64,000 nt of DNA, from contig CANTFK010000897.1 of the NCBI GenBank assembly GCA_947646735.1, forward strand, positions 1-64,000. Direction: 5' to 3'. Each line of letters opens with the position of its first letter. Positions within the stretch are counted from its first letter, which is position 1. Shown in pieces: positions 1 through 10,870 of the stretch. Source of the stretch: Peronospora farinosa (Eukaryota > Oomycota > Peronosporomycetes > Peronosporales > Peronosporaceae). The notes beneath the pieces are model-generated. The model did no database searches and had not been told where the DNA came from. It saw only the letters and a program-made list of their open reading frames with translations. The translations under genes were made by a program, and so were the position numbers.

Positions 1-1512
1 GCGCTCAACTGCCTTGTTCCACTGGTGTATCAAATGACCGCGCTTCTCGGCCTCCATGTCTGGGCTCCAAGTGGCGCTAATTTGCCAGTTCTCGCGCAGC
101 TCATCGTTCGTCTTCCAGAATCCTACGGCCAGGCCAGCCGCATACGCAGCACCCAGCGCTGTCGTTTCGGCCACCACGGGGCGGACCACTGACACATTCA
201 ATACATCCGATTGGAACTGCATGAGCGTCTCGTTCACCACCATACCGCCATCCACCTTGAGCTTTGTGAGATGGATGCCGCTGTCGCCCTCCATGGCTGC
301 CACCACCTCATGCGTTTGGAACGCAGTTGCCTCCAGTGCAGCACGGCACACGTGCTCGCGTGTGGCGTAAGAGGTTAGACCAACCATTACACCACGCGCA
401 TCATCCCGCCAGCGAGGTGCAAACAATCCGGAGAACGCCGGCACAAGGTACACACCGCCGTTGTCGCTGACTTGCTTGGCATACTCCTCGACCTCTGGTG
501 CACTACTTATCATCTTAAGGTTATCGCGCAACCACTGTACGAGCGATCCAGCGTACGAAATTGAGCCCTCCAAGGCGTACACAGCTGGCTGTTCGCCGAT
601 CTTGTAGCCAACGGTTGTTAGCAGTCCCTTGGTAGACTGCGTTGGCGTCGTTCCCGTATTCATCATGAAGAAACAGCCCGTACCGTATGTGTTCTTAGCC
701 TCACCAGGAGAGAAGCATGTCTGACCAAAGAGCGCAGCTTGCTGGTCACCCAAATTGCCCGAGATGGGGACACCGCAGATCACACTGTCCTTGTGCCCCA
801 AGGCGTAGACCTCTGAGCTGGAGTGAATGGCCGGCAGCATGGACTTGGGAATATTAAAGCACCTGAGAATATCATCGTCCCATTTGAGCGTATCCAGCCG
901 CATGAGGTTTGTGCGCGAGGCATTGGTCACGTCAGTCACATGCACGCCACCGTCAACGCCTCCGCTCAGCTTCCAGATGAGCCAAGTATCCATGTTTCCA
1001 AAAATGGCGTCGCCAGCCTCAGCCTTGGCTCGCAGGCCGGGCACGTTTTCGAGCATCCACATGATCTTGACGGCCGAGAAGTAGGTGGCAATGGGTAGAC
1101 CCGTAATAGACCGAAAGCGATCGCCGCCCGTGCCGAAAAATCCTTTTCCCTCCCCATTCTTTAGCCGATGAACAATCTCCTTGGTACGCGTGTCGTGCCA
1201 CACGATTGCGTTGTACAGCGGCTCGCCCGTGACGCGATCCCAAATGAGTGCCGTCTCGCGCTGGTTGGCGATGCCGATGGCTTGTAGCTGCGATAGCTTG
1301 ATGCCACCCTTTGCTAGCGCCTCACGTACGCATGTATCGACGTTGTGCATTATCTCGTTGGCGTCATGCTCGCACCATCCTGGCTGCTGGTAGATTTGCT
1401 TGTGCTCGATCTGGTACGTGGCCGCAATGTTACCACTGTGATCAAAGGCGATAAAACGAGAGCTAGTGGTACCCTGGTCGATGGCACCCACGAATGACGT
1501 AGCTGGATCCAT
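1..1512 (-). CDS. GK: glycerol kinase, 3' end beyond the window
   Basis: The reading frame starts at the ATG complementary to 1510-1512 and stays open for 504 codons to the left edge with no intron and no stop. FGGY kinases of this kind phosphorylate glycerol with ATP to glycerol-3-phosphate, the entry of glycerol into lipid synthesis and glycolysis, usually in the cytosol. Visible signatures are the N-terminal phosphate-binding loop [11 protein letters not shown] (about residues 9-19), NQRET (83-87, whose Arg-Glu pair contacts glycerol in known structures), KNTYGTGCF near residue 272, and DGGMVVN near 419 in the C-terminal ATPase half. Bacterial GlpK is about 502 residues, so only a short C-terminal tail should be missing. 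No lesion was seen and the gene looks functional. The family call is very secure; the stop codon is not visible. Confidence 0.96.
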   Translation of the reverse strand, partial: MDPATSFVGAIDQGTTSSRFIAFDHSGNIAATYQIEHKQIYQQPGWCEHDANEIMHNVDTCVREALAKGGIKLSQLQAIGIANQRETALIWDRVTGEPLYNAIVWHDTRTKEIVHRLKNGEGKGFFGTGGDRFRSITGLPIATYFSAVKIMWMLENVPGLRAKAEAGDAIFGNMDTWLIWKLSGGVDGGVHVTDVTNASRTNLMRLDTLKWDDDILRCFNIPKSMLPAIHSSSEVYALGHKDSVICGVPISGNLGDQQAALFGQTCFSPGEAKNTYGTGCFFMMNTGTTPTQSTKGLLTTVGYKIGEQPAVYALEGSISYAGSLVQWLRDNLKMISSAPEVEEYAKQVSDNGGVYLVPAFSGLFAPRWRDDARGVMVGLTSYATREHVCRAALEATAFQTHEVVAAMEGDSGIHLTKLKVDGGMVVNETLMQFQSDVLNVSVVRPVVAETTALGAAYAAGLAVGFWKTNDELRENWQISATWSPDMEAEKRGHLIHQWNKAVER

Positions 1513-1855
1513 AGTAGAGAGGAGGGGGGGCGCTAAATGACACTTCCGGAGTGACTTAATTTTTCAATGGAATAAACAAAAGTCAATTAAATGGTAATTT
1601 GTGTACACGCATAAGTGTATGCAAGTTGCAGTAGACAACATCCACTATTGCTGCGACACCACAACTTGCTGGCGAAACATCAAGTAAGACATTGTGATAA
1701 TAACTAATTCGTGTTTTAAGATCCGAAGAGCATTCAGAATACGTAGACCGCCATTACCAGTCTACTTGTCGTAAGTTAAAAGAGATCTGCTGAAAAAGTC
1801 TTTTGTAAAACTACTTTTTCCATGGACAAATGATCGGAATTCTTGCATGAAATGG
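1513..1855. other. intergenic region upstream of glycerol kinase
   Basis: AT-rich sequence holding the promoter and 5' UTR of the minus-strand glycerol kinase gene. No TATA box or clear oomycete initiator was identified by eye and no other gene is supported. Confidence 0.4.
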
Positions 1856-2012
1856 GGGCTTTTGTGTAGAAGACTTGGGCTCATAACCTGTCACACTTAT
1901 CAATTTGCGCAGGTGAGTGTCCCTACTCTGTATTGTTCACCCTAAAGAACAGCGACACTCACCTGCGCAGTGTGTAAGTGTGACATTTTGGTCTTCGCAA
2001 AAGGCTCTTTTT
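1856..2012. repeat. imperfect foldback inverted repeat (MITE-like)
   Basis: The two halves are inverted copies of one another. The best block is a stretch around GCGCAGGTGAGTGTC (near 1908-1922), whose complement recurs at about 1952-1966, extended outward by TGTCACACTTA on each side and by a weaker match around GGCTTTTG/CAAAAGGC. About 30 bp separate the arms, so the whole could form a long hairpin. No coding potential was seen. It could be a MITE-like element or a processed small-RNA source; terminal repeats and target duplication could not be fixed. Confidence 0.55.
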
Positions 2013-2239
2013 CAAATTATGCATTTTACTTAACGTATGCACGTCGTTGATGAAGACCACTTCAATATACAAATTACTTATTTGGTGGTGTAAAATCGAC
2101 AGGGCCAAGGCCAGTATGAGGTTTCTAACTATGTTAAACGCCAGATCATGCTGCTGAGTTGGCATGCTGCAATGTCACAAATTCATGCGACTAGAATTTC
2201 CATATTTGTTATACCAGTAATCGCTAATATAATTGCACA

Positions 2240-2852
2240 CCACTTCCCAATTCGCGCCTTCGAGCAACAACGGCCAAGAGACGAAGACCTTCAAAGAGCC
2301 GGTCAACCGGCCCCCTCCGACCAGGGCGGGAAGTCCCTCCAACGGGAGGCCCAGGATAAGAGGGGGGAGGTTTTCCCTCTGCTGCGTGCGCTATGGGGGG
2401 CAAGCGCAGCGTGCTAACCGTAAGGGGAGCACCAACCCTGTTACCCCCGGGGGGAGAGGATCGACGACCGCGGTTATCATTCCCTCTTTCCTTAATAGTT
2501 CCTGCTATTCTACGTCAGCCTTCAAGCCGCCGATTCGATCGCCGAGCGCGAATCTCGGTCCCACGAAGTGAACTTGCCAAGAACGTGAATTGATCGGCCC
2601 CGTCCAGGTGCATCAGCGGTCGATCGGGACTGATCGATGTGGTGCCCGGCGCTTGTTGCGATCATTGAGCCACTGTTTACACCTCGGGCTGGATACCCGA
2701 TTCCACGTGCCCTTTTCGGAGTGTCCCCCGTGACGCCCGACATCTCGAGCCAGCAGATTGAGCCAGCGAGGCGAAGAATGACGAAGTCCTGGTAGAAGCA
2801 CTCCAGACATCTTACCAATCCTTAATGTTTGAAATAGACGGTCTGTTCTTCT
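2240..2852. mobile_element. 613-bp insertion flanked by a 16-bp direct repeat
   Basis: The 16-mer CTAATATAATTGCACA occurs at 2224-2239 and again at 2853-2868. The DNA between is much more GC-rich than the AT-rich flanks, with runs such as CCCCCGGGGGGAG. This is what a target-primed (non-LTR) retrotransposon insertion, or another element with a long target duplication, would leave. No poly-A tail, terminal inverted repeat or recognisable protein was seen; short open frames on both strands look like chance frames of GC-rich DNA. The element type is unknown. Confidence 0.55.
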
Positions 2853-2868
2853 CTAATATAATTGCACA

Positions 2869-3630
2869 ACAAAGCCATGGACAAAACAAACTTGCCTTTT
2901 TGATGCTGCCTAAACGGATAACTTGTCTTATCTAATAGATGTCATATTTCTTAAAATATCTCGTCAGGCAAGTTTTTCTGGATTGAACTTCAAGCGCTCA
3001 GAGACGCGGTGATTGTTTTAAAAGCTTACATTGTCGAAGTTACTAACACTTAAGGTAAGACTGGCTGACAATTAAAAATTTGGTACCTTTAATAATCAAT
3101 GCAAGGAAAGACCTGCAATCCTAGAGCATTTACCATTACAGAGATATGACTTTAATTATTCGTTTAGTGTTAAAGGCTTGATTTTCTTTGATGTTTCGTC
3201 TGGAAGGATGCAAAACCAGCTAGCCTTCCAGCCGATCAAATATCTTCACTTCTCAATCACGGTCAAGACCGACCTGCAGCTGTCTACAGTCTACAGATCT
3301 ACAGATGACTCTTTTTTATGCATCTCTGAATTCTATGACACTGCCTATCCCCCGTGAAATTATTGACAACCCTGGTGCTACATTTGCTAAAATACTGGAA
3401 TTGCAACAACCAAAACCTGTCCATTCGCATAGCTTATGTTTGCCACGCTCCGAAGAAATACTAACTGTATTCGAAATCATTACTATTACTAACCATACCC
3501 TTGCGTATCGTTGCTGCACGTCTACACGAGCTCTAGTGAAGCTACCAGCGGCTGTGCACAAGCCATTGGCAGATTTTAACGCTACCAAGTAACTCAACGG
3601 TACCAAAGCCACGATATATTTTTCAAAAAG
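2869..3630. other. intergenic, no gene recognised
   Basis: AT-rich sequence leading into the membrane-protein gene that starts at 3631. Overlapping open frames on both strands between about 3305 and 3675 have no recognisable domain and were not called. Confidence 0.35.
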
Positions 3631-4326
3631 ATGGTAGACAGCGACGATTCCACCACACGCAGCTTGCTGCAACATATCATCTTCGTGCTGCTTCTCGTGA
3701 TCGGCCTCACGCCTTTCCTGCTCATACTTTGGAACAAGACGGCTAACAGCGGGCGACTACGGGGCTCCTTGTGCTACAAACATTGTTTTGGTTCTTGCGC
3801 ACGCCGCGTTTACTACGATGAAGCTGATTTGCGAACGCTGAGAGAACTAGAGCAGCCCATACAACGAGAGAGCGTGGGCATTAGCGGAGCTTATCGCTTG
3901 TACCAGGCGCGGAAATCGCGTTTAACGCTGCATCTGACGTCGTGGCGCGAGGACGTCAAGCGCGGTAGCGGTGACGACGGTTGCTTGCATCACAAGCTAG
4001 CACAGATCCTAGTGGCGCAGAATCAGTACCAGCAGAGTCAACAGGCGGCTGCTGAAGCGACCACCGGTATGGTGCCAGCCAATCAAGCCATCTTGACGTC
4101 CACCGTGCCAATCAATGGCCGCGAAAATGAGTCCAGCAGCTCGTCAGTGGCGTCAAATTGGTCGGATATGTCCGACGACTCGGACAACGGGTCAGCGTAC
4201 GAATTGGTACCGCCAACACCGAAGACCAAGTCGCGAGCTCCACCAGGCCGACGATATGGTGTTATCATCGAGGGAGAAGATGAAGTGAAAGAGGACGCAA
4301 CGCTTTGCGCCCATGATATCGTATAG
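3631..4326 (+). CDS. small single-pass membrane protein, unknown function
   Basis: An uninterrupted 231-codon frame begins with ATG at 3631 and ends with TAG at 4324-4326. I do not recognise the family. Residues about 14-34 form one strongly hydrophobic segment (IIFVLLLVIGLTPFLLILW), followed by a Cys-rich basic stretch (CYKHCFGSCARR), a charged helical region around residues 65-125, a Gln-rich part near 135, then a Ser/Asp-rich acidic linker (residues about 165-190) and a Pro/Arg patch. The layout suggests a short N-terminus, one membrane anchor and a cytosolic tail. The hydrophobic segment is too far from the start and too long to be a typical cleaved signal peptide. Codon use and length favour a real gene; it has no visible intron. 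Confidence 0.7.
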   Translation: MVDSDDSTTRSLLQHIIFVLLLVIGLTPFLLILWNKTANSGRLRGSLCYKHCFGSCARRVYYDEADLRTLRELEQPIQRESVGISGAYRLYQARKSRLTLHLTSWREDVKRGSGDDGCLHHKLAQILVAQNQYQQSQQAAAEATTGMVPANQAILTSTVPINGRENESSSSSVASNWSDMSDDSDNGSAYELVPPTPKTKSRAPPGRRYGVIIEGEDEVKEDATLCAHDIV

Positions 4327-5436
4327 GTAAGCTGTCATTATATGAACATGTTATGAAGTCACACAACGGGGCAAAACAAAGAAGTTTTGTAGATGAAGAT
4401 AACTAAAGTGATAGACGTCGGGGTGTTAGCTACAACTACTGCTTGCAGCGCACAGTAAAGCTACAACATCAAACTGTAGAACGCGAACAAGAGCGCATGT
4501 AGGGGGTGACCAATGTAGTCGGTAAATCCTATGTATTTATTGCGCAACGCAATTTTGTGCAAATTATATTTGCTATTATCTTCATCGTTTGTAGCTTGTA
4601 AAATTTTGCCCATCACCTTTATTTACATACGCGAAACATTAACGTGTAACACTATGCACGACTCGACTACAGTACGCCAAAAGATAATCTTGCCGTGCTG
4701 CAGGTAAAGCATTGCCTCGCTTGTGCGGTTAGCTTAAAGCACCGAAGAATGTTGCCGATGCCGACGCGTTCGAGTCTTTAAAGATGATGCTCGTGTACAC
4801 ATAAACTGAAATTATTCCCACTGTTCATGCTGGAACGCATCTTGATCGCGATGATGTACATAGCTGCACTTCGTGTTTCTTCCTTTGATTTTACGAAATC
4901 GGGCAATAAAAGGAAGAGCAATTCTTGTTTTTCCTTGTGATCTTCGCACCATGTCTTTGGTAAAGCGATGTAGAATTCCAAGCAGCATCATAGCACGTTG
5001 CATACCTTGGCGATTGCAAATGATTCCTTGAGAGCGATTAACACTTCTCTAATAACACACGATCAAGATTGCATCCATGGTAGACAAGCTAGACAACAAC
5101 GCTTTTGAACTGAGACCGCACGTACCGCGTTAATTGTCGATTTATGATAGTGCTCAAATCTACCGTGTCAATTCTGACTTCGACAGTGACGGTGAAAATA
5201 ACAAAGCAAAGAATTGGACGCGTTGAAACGAATTCAAGTGAGATTGTGAAGAAGTCGTGAGAGCACTTTTGTTCAACAACGCGGTACGGGGCCGCGGGAA
5301 GACTACACTTTAATGTTATTAACTAAGGTGCACAAGGCTGATTATAAAGTCGTTCTGGCCCGCGTACGTGGGCCGACAACCCCTGGATTGGGGATCGGGA
5401 GAAGAACTTTCTAACGTCAAGGCAGCATGCCAAAAT
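4327..5436. other. intergenic, no gene recognised
   Basis: AT-rich DNA. Minus-strand open frames around 4778-5003 overlap each other, have no recognisable domain and were not called. Confidence 0.35.
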
Positions 5437-5874
5437 TCAGCCCTGTACTATAGCGGAATTGCAACTGCATCGGATTGAGGATCGAACTTGCTCCTTCGTT
5501 ATCCTGACGGTAGGCGCTTTAGGAACGTACCCGACACTATCGCGAACAAACAACTCTTGAACCTGAACATTCAACCGTGTGTCGGTACAAAGGTTCAGAC
5601 GGTGCGCTGACACAAACTCTAACGACGCGTCAGGACTCAGCAAAGGGAAGTGCGTGGCAGCCAGCAGCCTTACAAAAACCGCCAACCAATCTATGGGCTC
5701 ATAGGAGCGTGCGTACCAAGTCTCATTATCGAGTAGCAGTGCGGCAACTGAATATTTCAAGAGCAAGATTACAGTTACTGCAAGCTCCAATGCTGCCAAG
5801 AGAGTAAAAGAAACACGAAAACACATTTTCCGCTGGACATGCCTGTGCGTGCAAGCCTGCTGGTAGAAGCTCAT
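5437..5874 (-). CDS. hypothetical protein with hydrophobic segments, possibly a fragment
   Basis: An ATG-initiated 145-codon frame on the minus strand. Residues about 22-48 are strongly hydrophobic (FTLLAALELAVTVILLLKY) and a second, weaker hydrophobic part lies around residues 63-80 (WLAVFVRLLAATHF). The C-terminal third is polar and has no known motif. It could be a small membrane protein, an exon of a longer gene, or the remains of a multi-pass transporter. No splice sites extending it were convincing and no family was recognised. Confidence 0.35.
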   Translation of the reverse strand: MSFYQQACTHRHVQRKMCFRVSFTLLAALELAVTVILLLKYSVAALLLDNETWYARSYEPIDWLAVFVRLLAATHFPLLSPDASLEFVSAHRLNLCTDTRLNVQVQELFVRDSVGYVPKAPTVRITKEQVRSSIRCSCNSAIVQG

Positions 5875-6546
5875 CTTCTACTGGACAGAAGAACGCTGGG
5901 AGCTTTGACGGCTTCAGTGCTTCCTAGCATTTAGTGCAAGCAGACGCGCGCCAAGAATATCCAGGTGGTCCAGGCACAGCTAGCGCGACACCACTTACAC
6001 GAAATCTCGTGTGTGGACACGCATATGGCACATCCTAAGCACCGTTTGCAGTACCAGCTTGTGGATGCAATGCAACCGAGTGACGTTCCAGCAAGCAAAC
6101 ATGATCATTGCCGGCAGTGTGCATGAATTTTGGAGACCGATATGAGGCGACTTCGCGCCGTAGCGAAGCGAGAGTGCCGACGAAAAGATATGAAAATTTA
6201 AGGTACTCGTCTGATGCTATGTCAACGTGTCATAGCCAGACAAACCCGAGAGCTGCCACTCAGGCAACGAGTGTCATACAACCACCGGACTCGAACCAGG
6301 CTTAGAATCTACTAGACATCCTGCAACCACTAAAGGTTATATAGACTTGTATGTAACTCTTATAACGCCATAAATATTCCTTAGAATGGCACTAATGAAT
6401 TCTGGCACTCACCTCGTCACCCGATGGACCTCTACTATCATACATTCTCTCAGATACTGCTCAGGTAAAATCCATGAGCCAGATACCCTGACTTCAAGCT
6501 GACTGTGCCAAAGGCTACTGCTTAACAAGCGTCGACGCCGTTTGCG
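5875..6546. other. intergenic, no gene recognised
   Basis: No supported gene. On the minus strand near 6288-6352 there is a tRNA-like B-box (GGTTCGAGTCC) with a possible acceptor stem, but the span is too short for a tRNA. Confidence 0.35.
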
Positions 6547-8163
6547 ATGGCTCTGCAGCTGCGTCCTCGGAATATCCGGCGACGGGTGCGGCAATTGGCA
6601 AAGGTGGCGGTGGTCATGGTCGGCTGCACGGCTGGCCAAATGGTAATGACTTACCGTGTGCTATCAGATCCTACGTCGGTCTTTCCCAACTTGGTCGAAG
6701 CGTTTTCCCCATCCAACTCGTACTCATGCAAGAAATTAGCAAGCTGGAAGACAAGCAGTGAAATCGTGCTGTACATCGCGGCGCTAGGCTACATCTTTGT
6801 GTCGCTTGCTATCGTCTACGACGACTACTTTGTGTCGACGCTAGAAAATATCTCACAGAACGTGGCGCTGTCGCCTGATGTGGATGGAGCCACTTTCATG
6901 GCCGCCAGTTTGTCCGCCCCCGAGCTTTCCGTGTCGCTAGTCGACAATGTGTTTAGAAAGCCTACGGAGAGCATGGGCGTCGGCATTATCATGGGCTTAG
7001 ATCTTTTTAACATCCTCATTATCATCTCGCTGTCTGCATTACGGGCGGGCAAGTCATCTTCTACGCGACTCGCTCTGATACACGTAGTGTTGACTTTCGC
7101 GGTATGGGACAGCAGCGTCGATGTGCCGGACTCGATGATCATGGTCTGCTCGTACACGAGTTGTATTGGGTACATGGCATTCAGCGGAGCGGGTGGTTAG
7201 CTCCTGGTGCGAGCGCCGAGAGGTGGATCAAAGCAAGAAAAGAAGAGAAAAAGATTTGCACTCGCGTCCGTATTGACGTCGGATGCCACTCCAACAGCGG
7301 ACGTGACTGTGTTCAAGGGAGACGTATCAGAGTCGATTGTGACCACTGAAGACGTACATAAGTCGATGGACGAGAAGGGGCATTTGCACACTGAACATGA
7401 ATGTCTCGGTGAACAGGACGTAACGATGCTTGGATCACAGCAGCACATGTTCCAGGCGCAGCAGCCGCTACAGCATATGGTTATCATAGACTAGCCCGCG
7501 GATGTAGAAGCGCCAAGTTTTCAGGAAAGGTCATTGCACAAAACCACTTGAGCAATGTACCTGCTGCTGGAGTCGGCGAATGTACTGCCGAAGTTGTTCA
7601 ATGATGTACTGGTTCTACCGGCCGGTATTTTGGCCAAATTATGGTTCGTGTTCACGTGGCCCATCGTGGCTTTGGCGCGCATAATAAATTCCGACTATCA
7701 TTACCCGGCCTTTTGGGGTCTTAGGGCATTTCTGTGACCGTTGTGCTGAATCAGTGTACTCTCACACTACACAGTTACCTTCAGGACCGAGATTGGATGT
7801 ATCGTAGGTATCCCGCCAACATTCATGGGTCTCACGACAATTGCCGCAGGCAGATGCGCTAAGCTCTGTCCTCGTCGTCCGCGCTGGCCATGGTGACATG
7901 GCCGTATCAAATGCGCTTGGAAGCAATGTGTTCGATATTCTGATAGGGCTTGAACTTTCCTTCCTTTTAAACCTTTTTACGGTCGATTTGTACTCGTGTC
8001 CGCAGACGACTTGAACGTCGCGATCGCCATCCCGTTTGCCTTGCTGCTCTTTATAGTGGCGGTACTGGTATCTACCTGCTTTACCCGTTGACTTGCGTTT
8101 TTCTAGTGGTGCTCGACGCAGCATACGTTACCTTTTCGTTTTTGCGTGGTTTGGACATTATCT
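6547..8163 (+). pseudogene. decayed K+-dependent Na+/Ca2+ exchanger (NCKX/SLC24 family)
   Basis: The first frame (6547-7200) has an extracellular-like N-terminus and then the alpha-1 repeat of cation/Ca2+ exchangers: YDDYFVSTLENIS, GATFMAASLSAPEL and GVGIIMGLDLFNILI. The family normally reads GSSAPEL and GSAVFNIL, so contact residues are altered. After the stop at 7200 a polar cytosolic-loop-like stretch follows (7207-7494, other frame), then hydrophobic helices (7555-7737), then the alpha-2 repeat in pieces: CIVGIPPTFMGLTTIAAG near 7795-7850 and GHGDMAVSNALGSNVFDIL near 7887-7945, and a last hydrophobic segment ending near 8163. Order and content match a complete NCKX protein, but several frame changes separate the parts, including one inside alpha-2, which introns would not easily explain. 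The working gene would exchange Na+ for Ca2+ and K+ across a membrane. A multi-exon functional gene is the less likely alternative. Confidence 0.75.
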
Positions 8164-8993
8164 AATAGAATTTACGCAATATTATAACAACGTCGAGGCA
8201 CCGATTTAATGTCTTATAGAAAGAATGCATACTTCAGATTAACCCATAGTGTTTCCCGCTCCGATCTTCAGTATTTAAACGCTACGATTTCCCTGACAAT
8301 CTAAGTAAATGAAAGCTTAACGACACGACAGAATCGTAAACGTGGTATCGGAATCAGTGCAATGTCACAACTACTAGCGACAGTCACTGCAGAATATTCC
8401 TTAATATTTTTGCTTCACCATTGCAGTTTCTTCGTACAGCTTGACATCATCTCGTAGTGTCAAGCCAAGAGCATGCATTGTCTCGTGACAAAATTTCGTA
8501 AGCAACAGCTGGTCGCTGGGACTGGGTTGCTACTTGACAAGAGCCGTCGCGCAGGAAAAAAGAACGCGCCTTGTCCGTCGACGTTCCGCTCACTGTGCCT
8601 GGATGATTTGATAGGATCTCAATACGTTGCTTCGTTATTAAAAATAACAAGTTTATAAGCAGCAACAATAAATGCCAGGCTTCATTCACGGTACGAAGCA
8701 TTCAATGATAGAGGCCTTTCAAATCGTGGGTCGCATTCCGAGTATTTTTTTCAATCTCGAGCCGATGCTAGCGACGAGAATCCAGCTCTATCGCTCAGAG
8801 CGTTGTGACTGGCAGTAAACACAATAGGCAGCTTCTGCATCGCAAGTCTCCACTGAGGCACATGCAAAACGTCCTAAAACGAGCACTACGTCCTTTTCTT
8901 CCGCGACTCGGTTGCACCTGGGCATGCTGACGCTGGAACGGGCCAGGGTGGCATAGGTAGTCATTCTATTACTTTCTCCGGCTAGAAACTAGC
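8164..8993. other. intergenic, includes 5' region of the 8,994 gene
   Basis: AT-rich; small overlapping frames around 8447-8701 on both strands look like chance. The promoter of the bZIP gene starting at 8994 should lie at the right end. Confidence 0.35.
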
Positions 8994-9624
8994 ATGGCAG
9001 AACTGCAGCCAAAGATTGAAATTGGCGCGGCGCCAGATCTAGACGCCGCCGAAGCCGAGCGGAGGCGCAAACAGCGCGACCTCAAGCGGAAGTCCCGCGA
9101 GCGCAAAAAGGTGAGAGTGTGCTCACTGAATGGAATGAATGGTGGCTGAAAGTTTGATCGCTGACGCGTATAATTTAACATTTGTGCCGCAGCGGAATAT
9201 CAAGGAACTTCAGAAAACTGCCCAGGTACTTGAACTCGAATACAAACAACTCTTCGCTGCTAAATTGATAAGGGAACAGCAAGACAAGGAGCAGCAAGGC
9301 AAGCAGAAGAAGAGAGAGGACGTGGCGGTTAACGTAGAATGCGAAGCAGTGGAAATTGAGCAGTCTCGACTCGTTGAGCTGCAGGAGAAATATTCGACCG
9401 TTCGACAGGAGATGCATGAGCTGCGAGAACAGATGACGGGATTTAAGCATAAGCTGGAAGAGTACGAGCGATTCATAGCGATGCTGGATGGCCATCTGAT
9501 GGGCCTCCAGGATACACAGACACGGCAAGAGGAACAACGAGTTGAGGCGCTGAGTGGTACGATTAGAGCGAAAGCGATGGATGTCGACAAGCAAAATATA
9601 AAAGACAGGCAGGCTAGTAATTGA
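8994..9624 (+). CDS. bZIP-like transcription factor with one intron
   Basis: Exon 1 is 8994-9110 (39 codons), the intron 9111-9192 (GTGAGA..CCGCAG, 82 nt, phase 0) and exon 2 9193-9624, giving 182 residues. Residues about 22-40 form the basic region (QRDLKRKSRERKK); the position normally held by Asn in N-x7-R bZIPs is Gln, while the Arg is kept. A zipper follows across the splice site with three leucines at seven-residue spacing (KEL, QVL, KQL). A second long coiled coil covers residues about 90-155. The protein should bind DNA as a dimer in the nucleus; target genes are unknown. The splice junction sits exactly between the basic region and the zipper, as in the gene at 13.5 kb. Leaving the intron in would give a stop, which supports the splice model. 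Confidence 0.8.
9111..9192 (+). other. spliceosomal intron of the bZIP gene
   Basis: GTGAGAGTG donor and GTGCCGCAG acceptor, 82 nt. Removing it joins a basic region to a leucine zipper in frame (RERKK then RNIKELQ). Confidence 0.8.
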
Positions 9625-10039
9625 AAGACGCCTGGAAGATGAAAGTACGCGAGTTTAAGAGCTAGAGATAACGCGGTGGGAGATAGATGCTGAGAATTCT
9701 ACATGTGGGTCTGTCTATAAGGGCAGTTCCTGATGCGCTTTTTCCGCAGCTTACACGTTTAACTTCATGTAGTATACGTGGACTTATACCTGTAGCCACT
9801 TCGCGTTGTCACTATATGGACGTAATCATTAATTCATAGCAGAGCCATTGGCCGCTCATGACTCGAGCGTTTATATGCTGATTGACGACGAAGCTCATAT
9901 TAAACTTCGCCTATTCCTCGCAGCATTGGACTTCAATCACAAACAGACAAAAAAAACGGTGAAGTTTTGACGAACTAGTCACGATTACTCCCAGATGGTC
10001 TAGGGGAATGCTAACCAGGTACAGCGACAGGTAAAAACG
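9625..10039. other. intergenic, no gene recognised
   Basis: Downstream flank of the bZIP gene; nothing recognised. Confidence 0.35.
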
Positions 10040-10870
10040 TTAATTACTAAAACGTCTTAAGCCTATTAGAACCATAAGAGCGCTTATGATGGAGAGAGAC
10101 AGGTTCAGATTGTCTATTAACACGGTGTTAATCATGTGCAAGATCTCTGGAAAGTCCTGAGCCAGGACGTCAACGCCGGGTGGCCCCCAGCGGTATATCG
10201 TGTCTGGCCACCGTAGAGCTCGATGGCACTCTAGGGTCGCGCTCAAGCAACTCCATTCAAGCATAAAGCATGGCACCATGTGTGGCTGACGCTTTTTTTG
10301 ATGCTCTCTCTTTGCGATTGCTCGGAGCTGACAAAGGCACGAGGCTTAAAAACTGGCGATGCTGCTGGGAATGTGGAGTGTGACAGCCTTAAAGACAGCT
10401 GCATTCCGGTCTATCCAAATTCTTGTTTGGCATATCGTCGCGAGGACATGCCAAATTTGTGTCCAGACGCGTTCGGCTTCATTGGCGTCACCCTGTGATC
10501 GGTCCGCTAGATTTTTTGTGCGGTACTCGGGTATGCTGTCAACTCGTCGACTGGGACAGGCCCCCAGTAAGTTTTGAGTCAATTGACGGGTGACGATTGT
10601 CCGGTTTAAATACCAATGAGCTTTTCCCAGAGCGCTGCACCGCATTCACATTCCCAAAACAGATGGACAATAGTCTCCTTCCTGCCGCTGCAATCCGGTG
10701 TGTCTTTCTGCAACTATTTTCTTCGATTTTCGCGGCGTGATACAGATTTAATTGTCTTGTCGCCACCAGGTACACTGTCCAAACTTGATATGGAGTGAGA
10801 TCATTACTATGGTCCCACACTTGCGTCGGCGTTTGCCGGAGCGCTGCGCTGCGCTTTGCCATTCTCCGTC
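10040..10870 (-). pseudogene. 3' remnant of a non-LTR (LINE) retrotransposon: RT C-terminal zinc-binding region
   Basis: Read on the minus strand across several frames, the region carries the zf-RVT type end of a LINE polyprotein. Near 10,685-10,620 one frame reads KETIVHLFWECECGAALWEK, the usual His/Cys zinc-binding motif. Near 10,475-10,390 another reads VWTQIWHVLATICQTRIWIDRN, the typical segment after it. An upstream piece near 10,820-10,760 (DLTPYQVWTVYLVATRQLNLYHA) fits the same family. At least three frame changes break it and no polymerase core was found, so it is a dead fragment. Its 5' boundary may extend to about 11,300, where weak LINE-like frames occur; the 3' end is not defined. 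Confidence 0.6.

Noticed and set aside
2148..2818. Several 65-112 codon frames on both strands
   Set aside because: They arise in the GC-rich 613-bp insertion where stops are rare, and show no recognised motif.
6288..6352. tRNA-like sequence on the minus strand with B-box GGTTCGAGTCC and a 7-bp acceptor stem
   Set aside because: Only about 65 nt between acceptor ends, no proper anticodon stem and a weak T-stem. At best a tRNA-derived fragment.
9175..9594. Leu/Ser-rich minus-strand frames of 126-139 codons
   Set aside because: Mirror images of the coiled-coil exon of the bZIP gene; typical antisense shadow.
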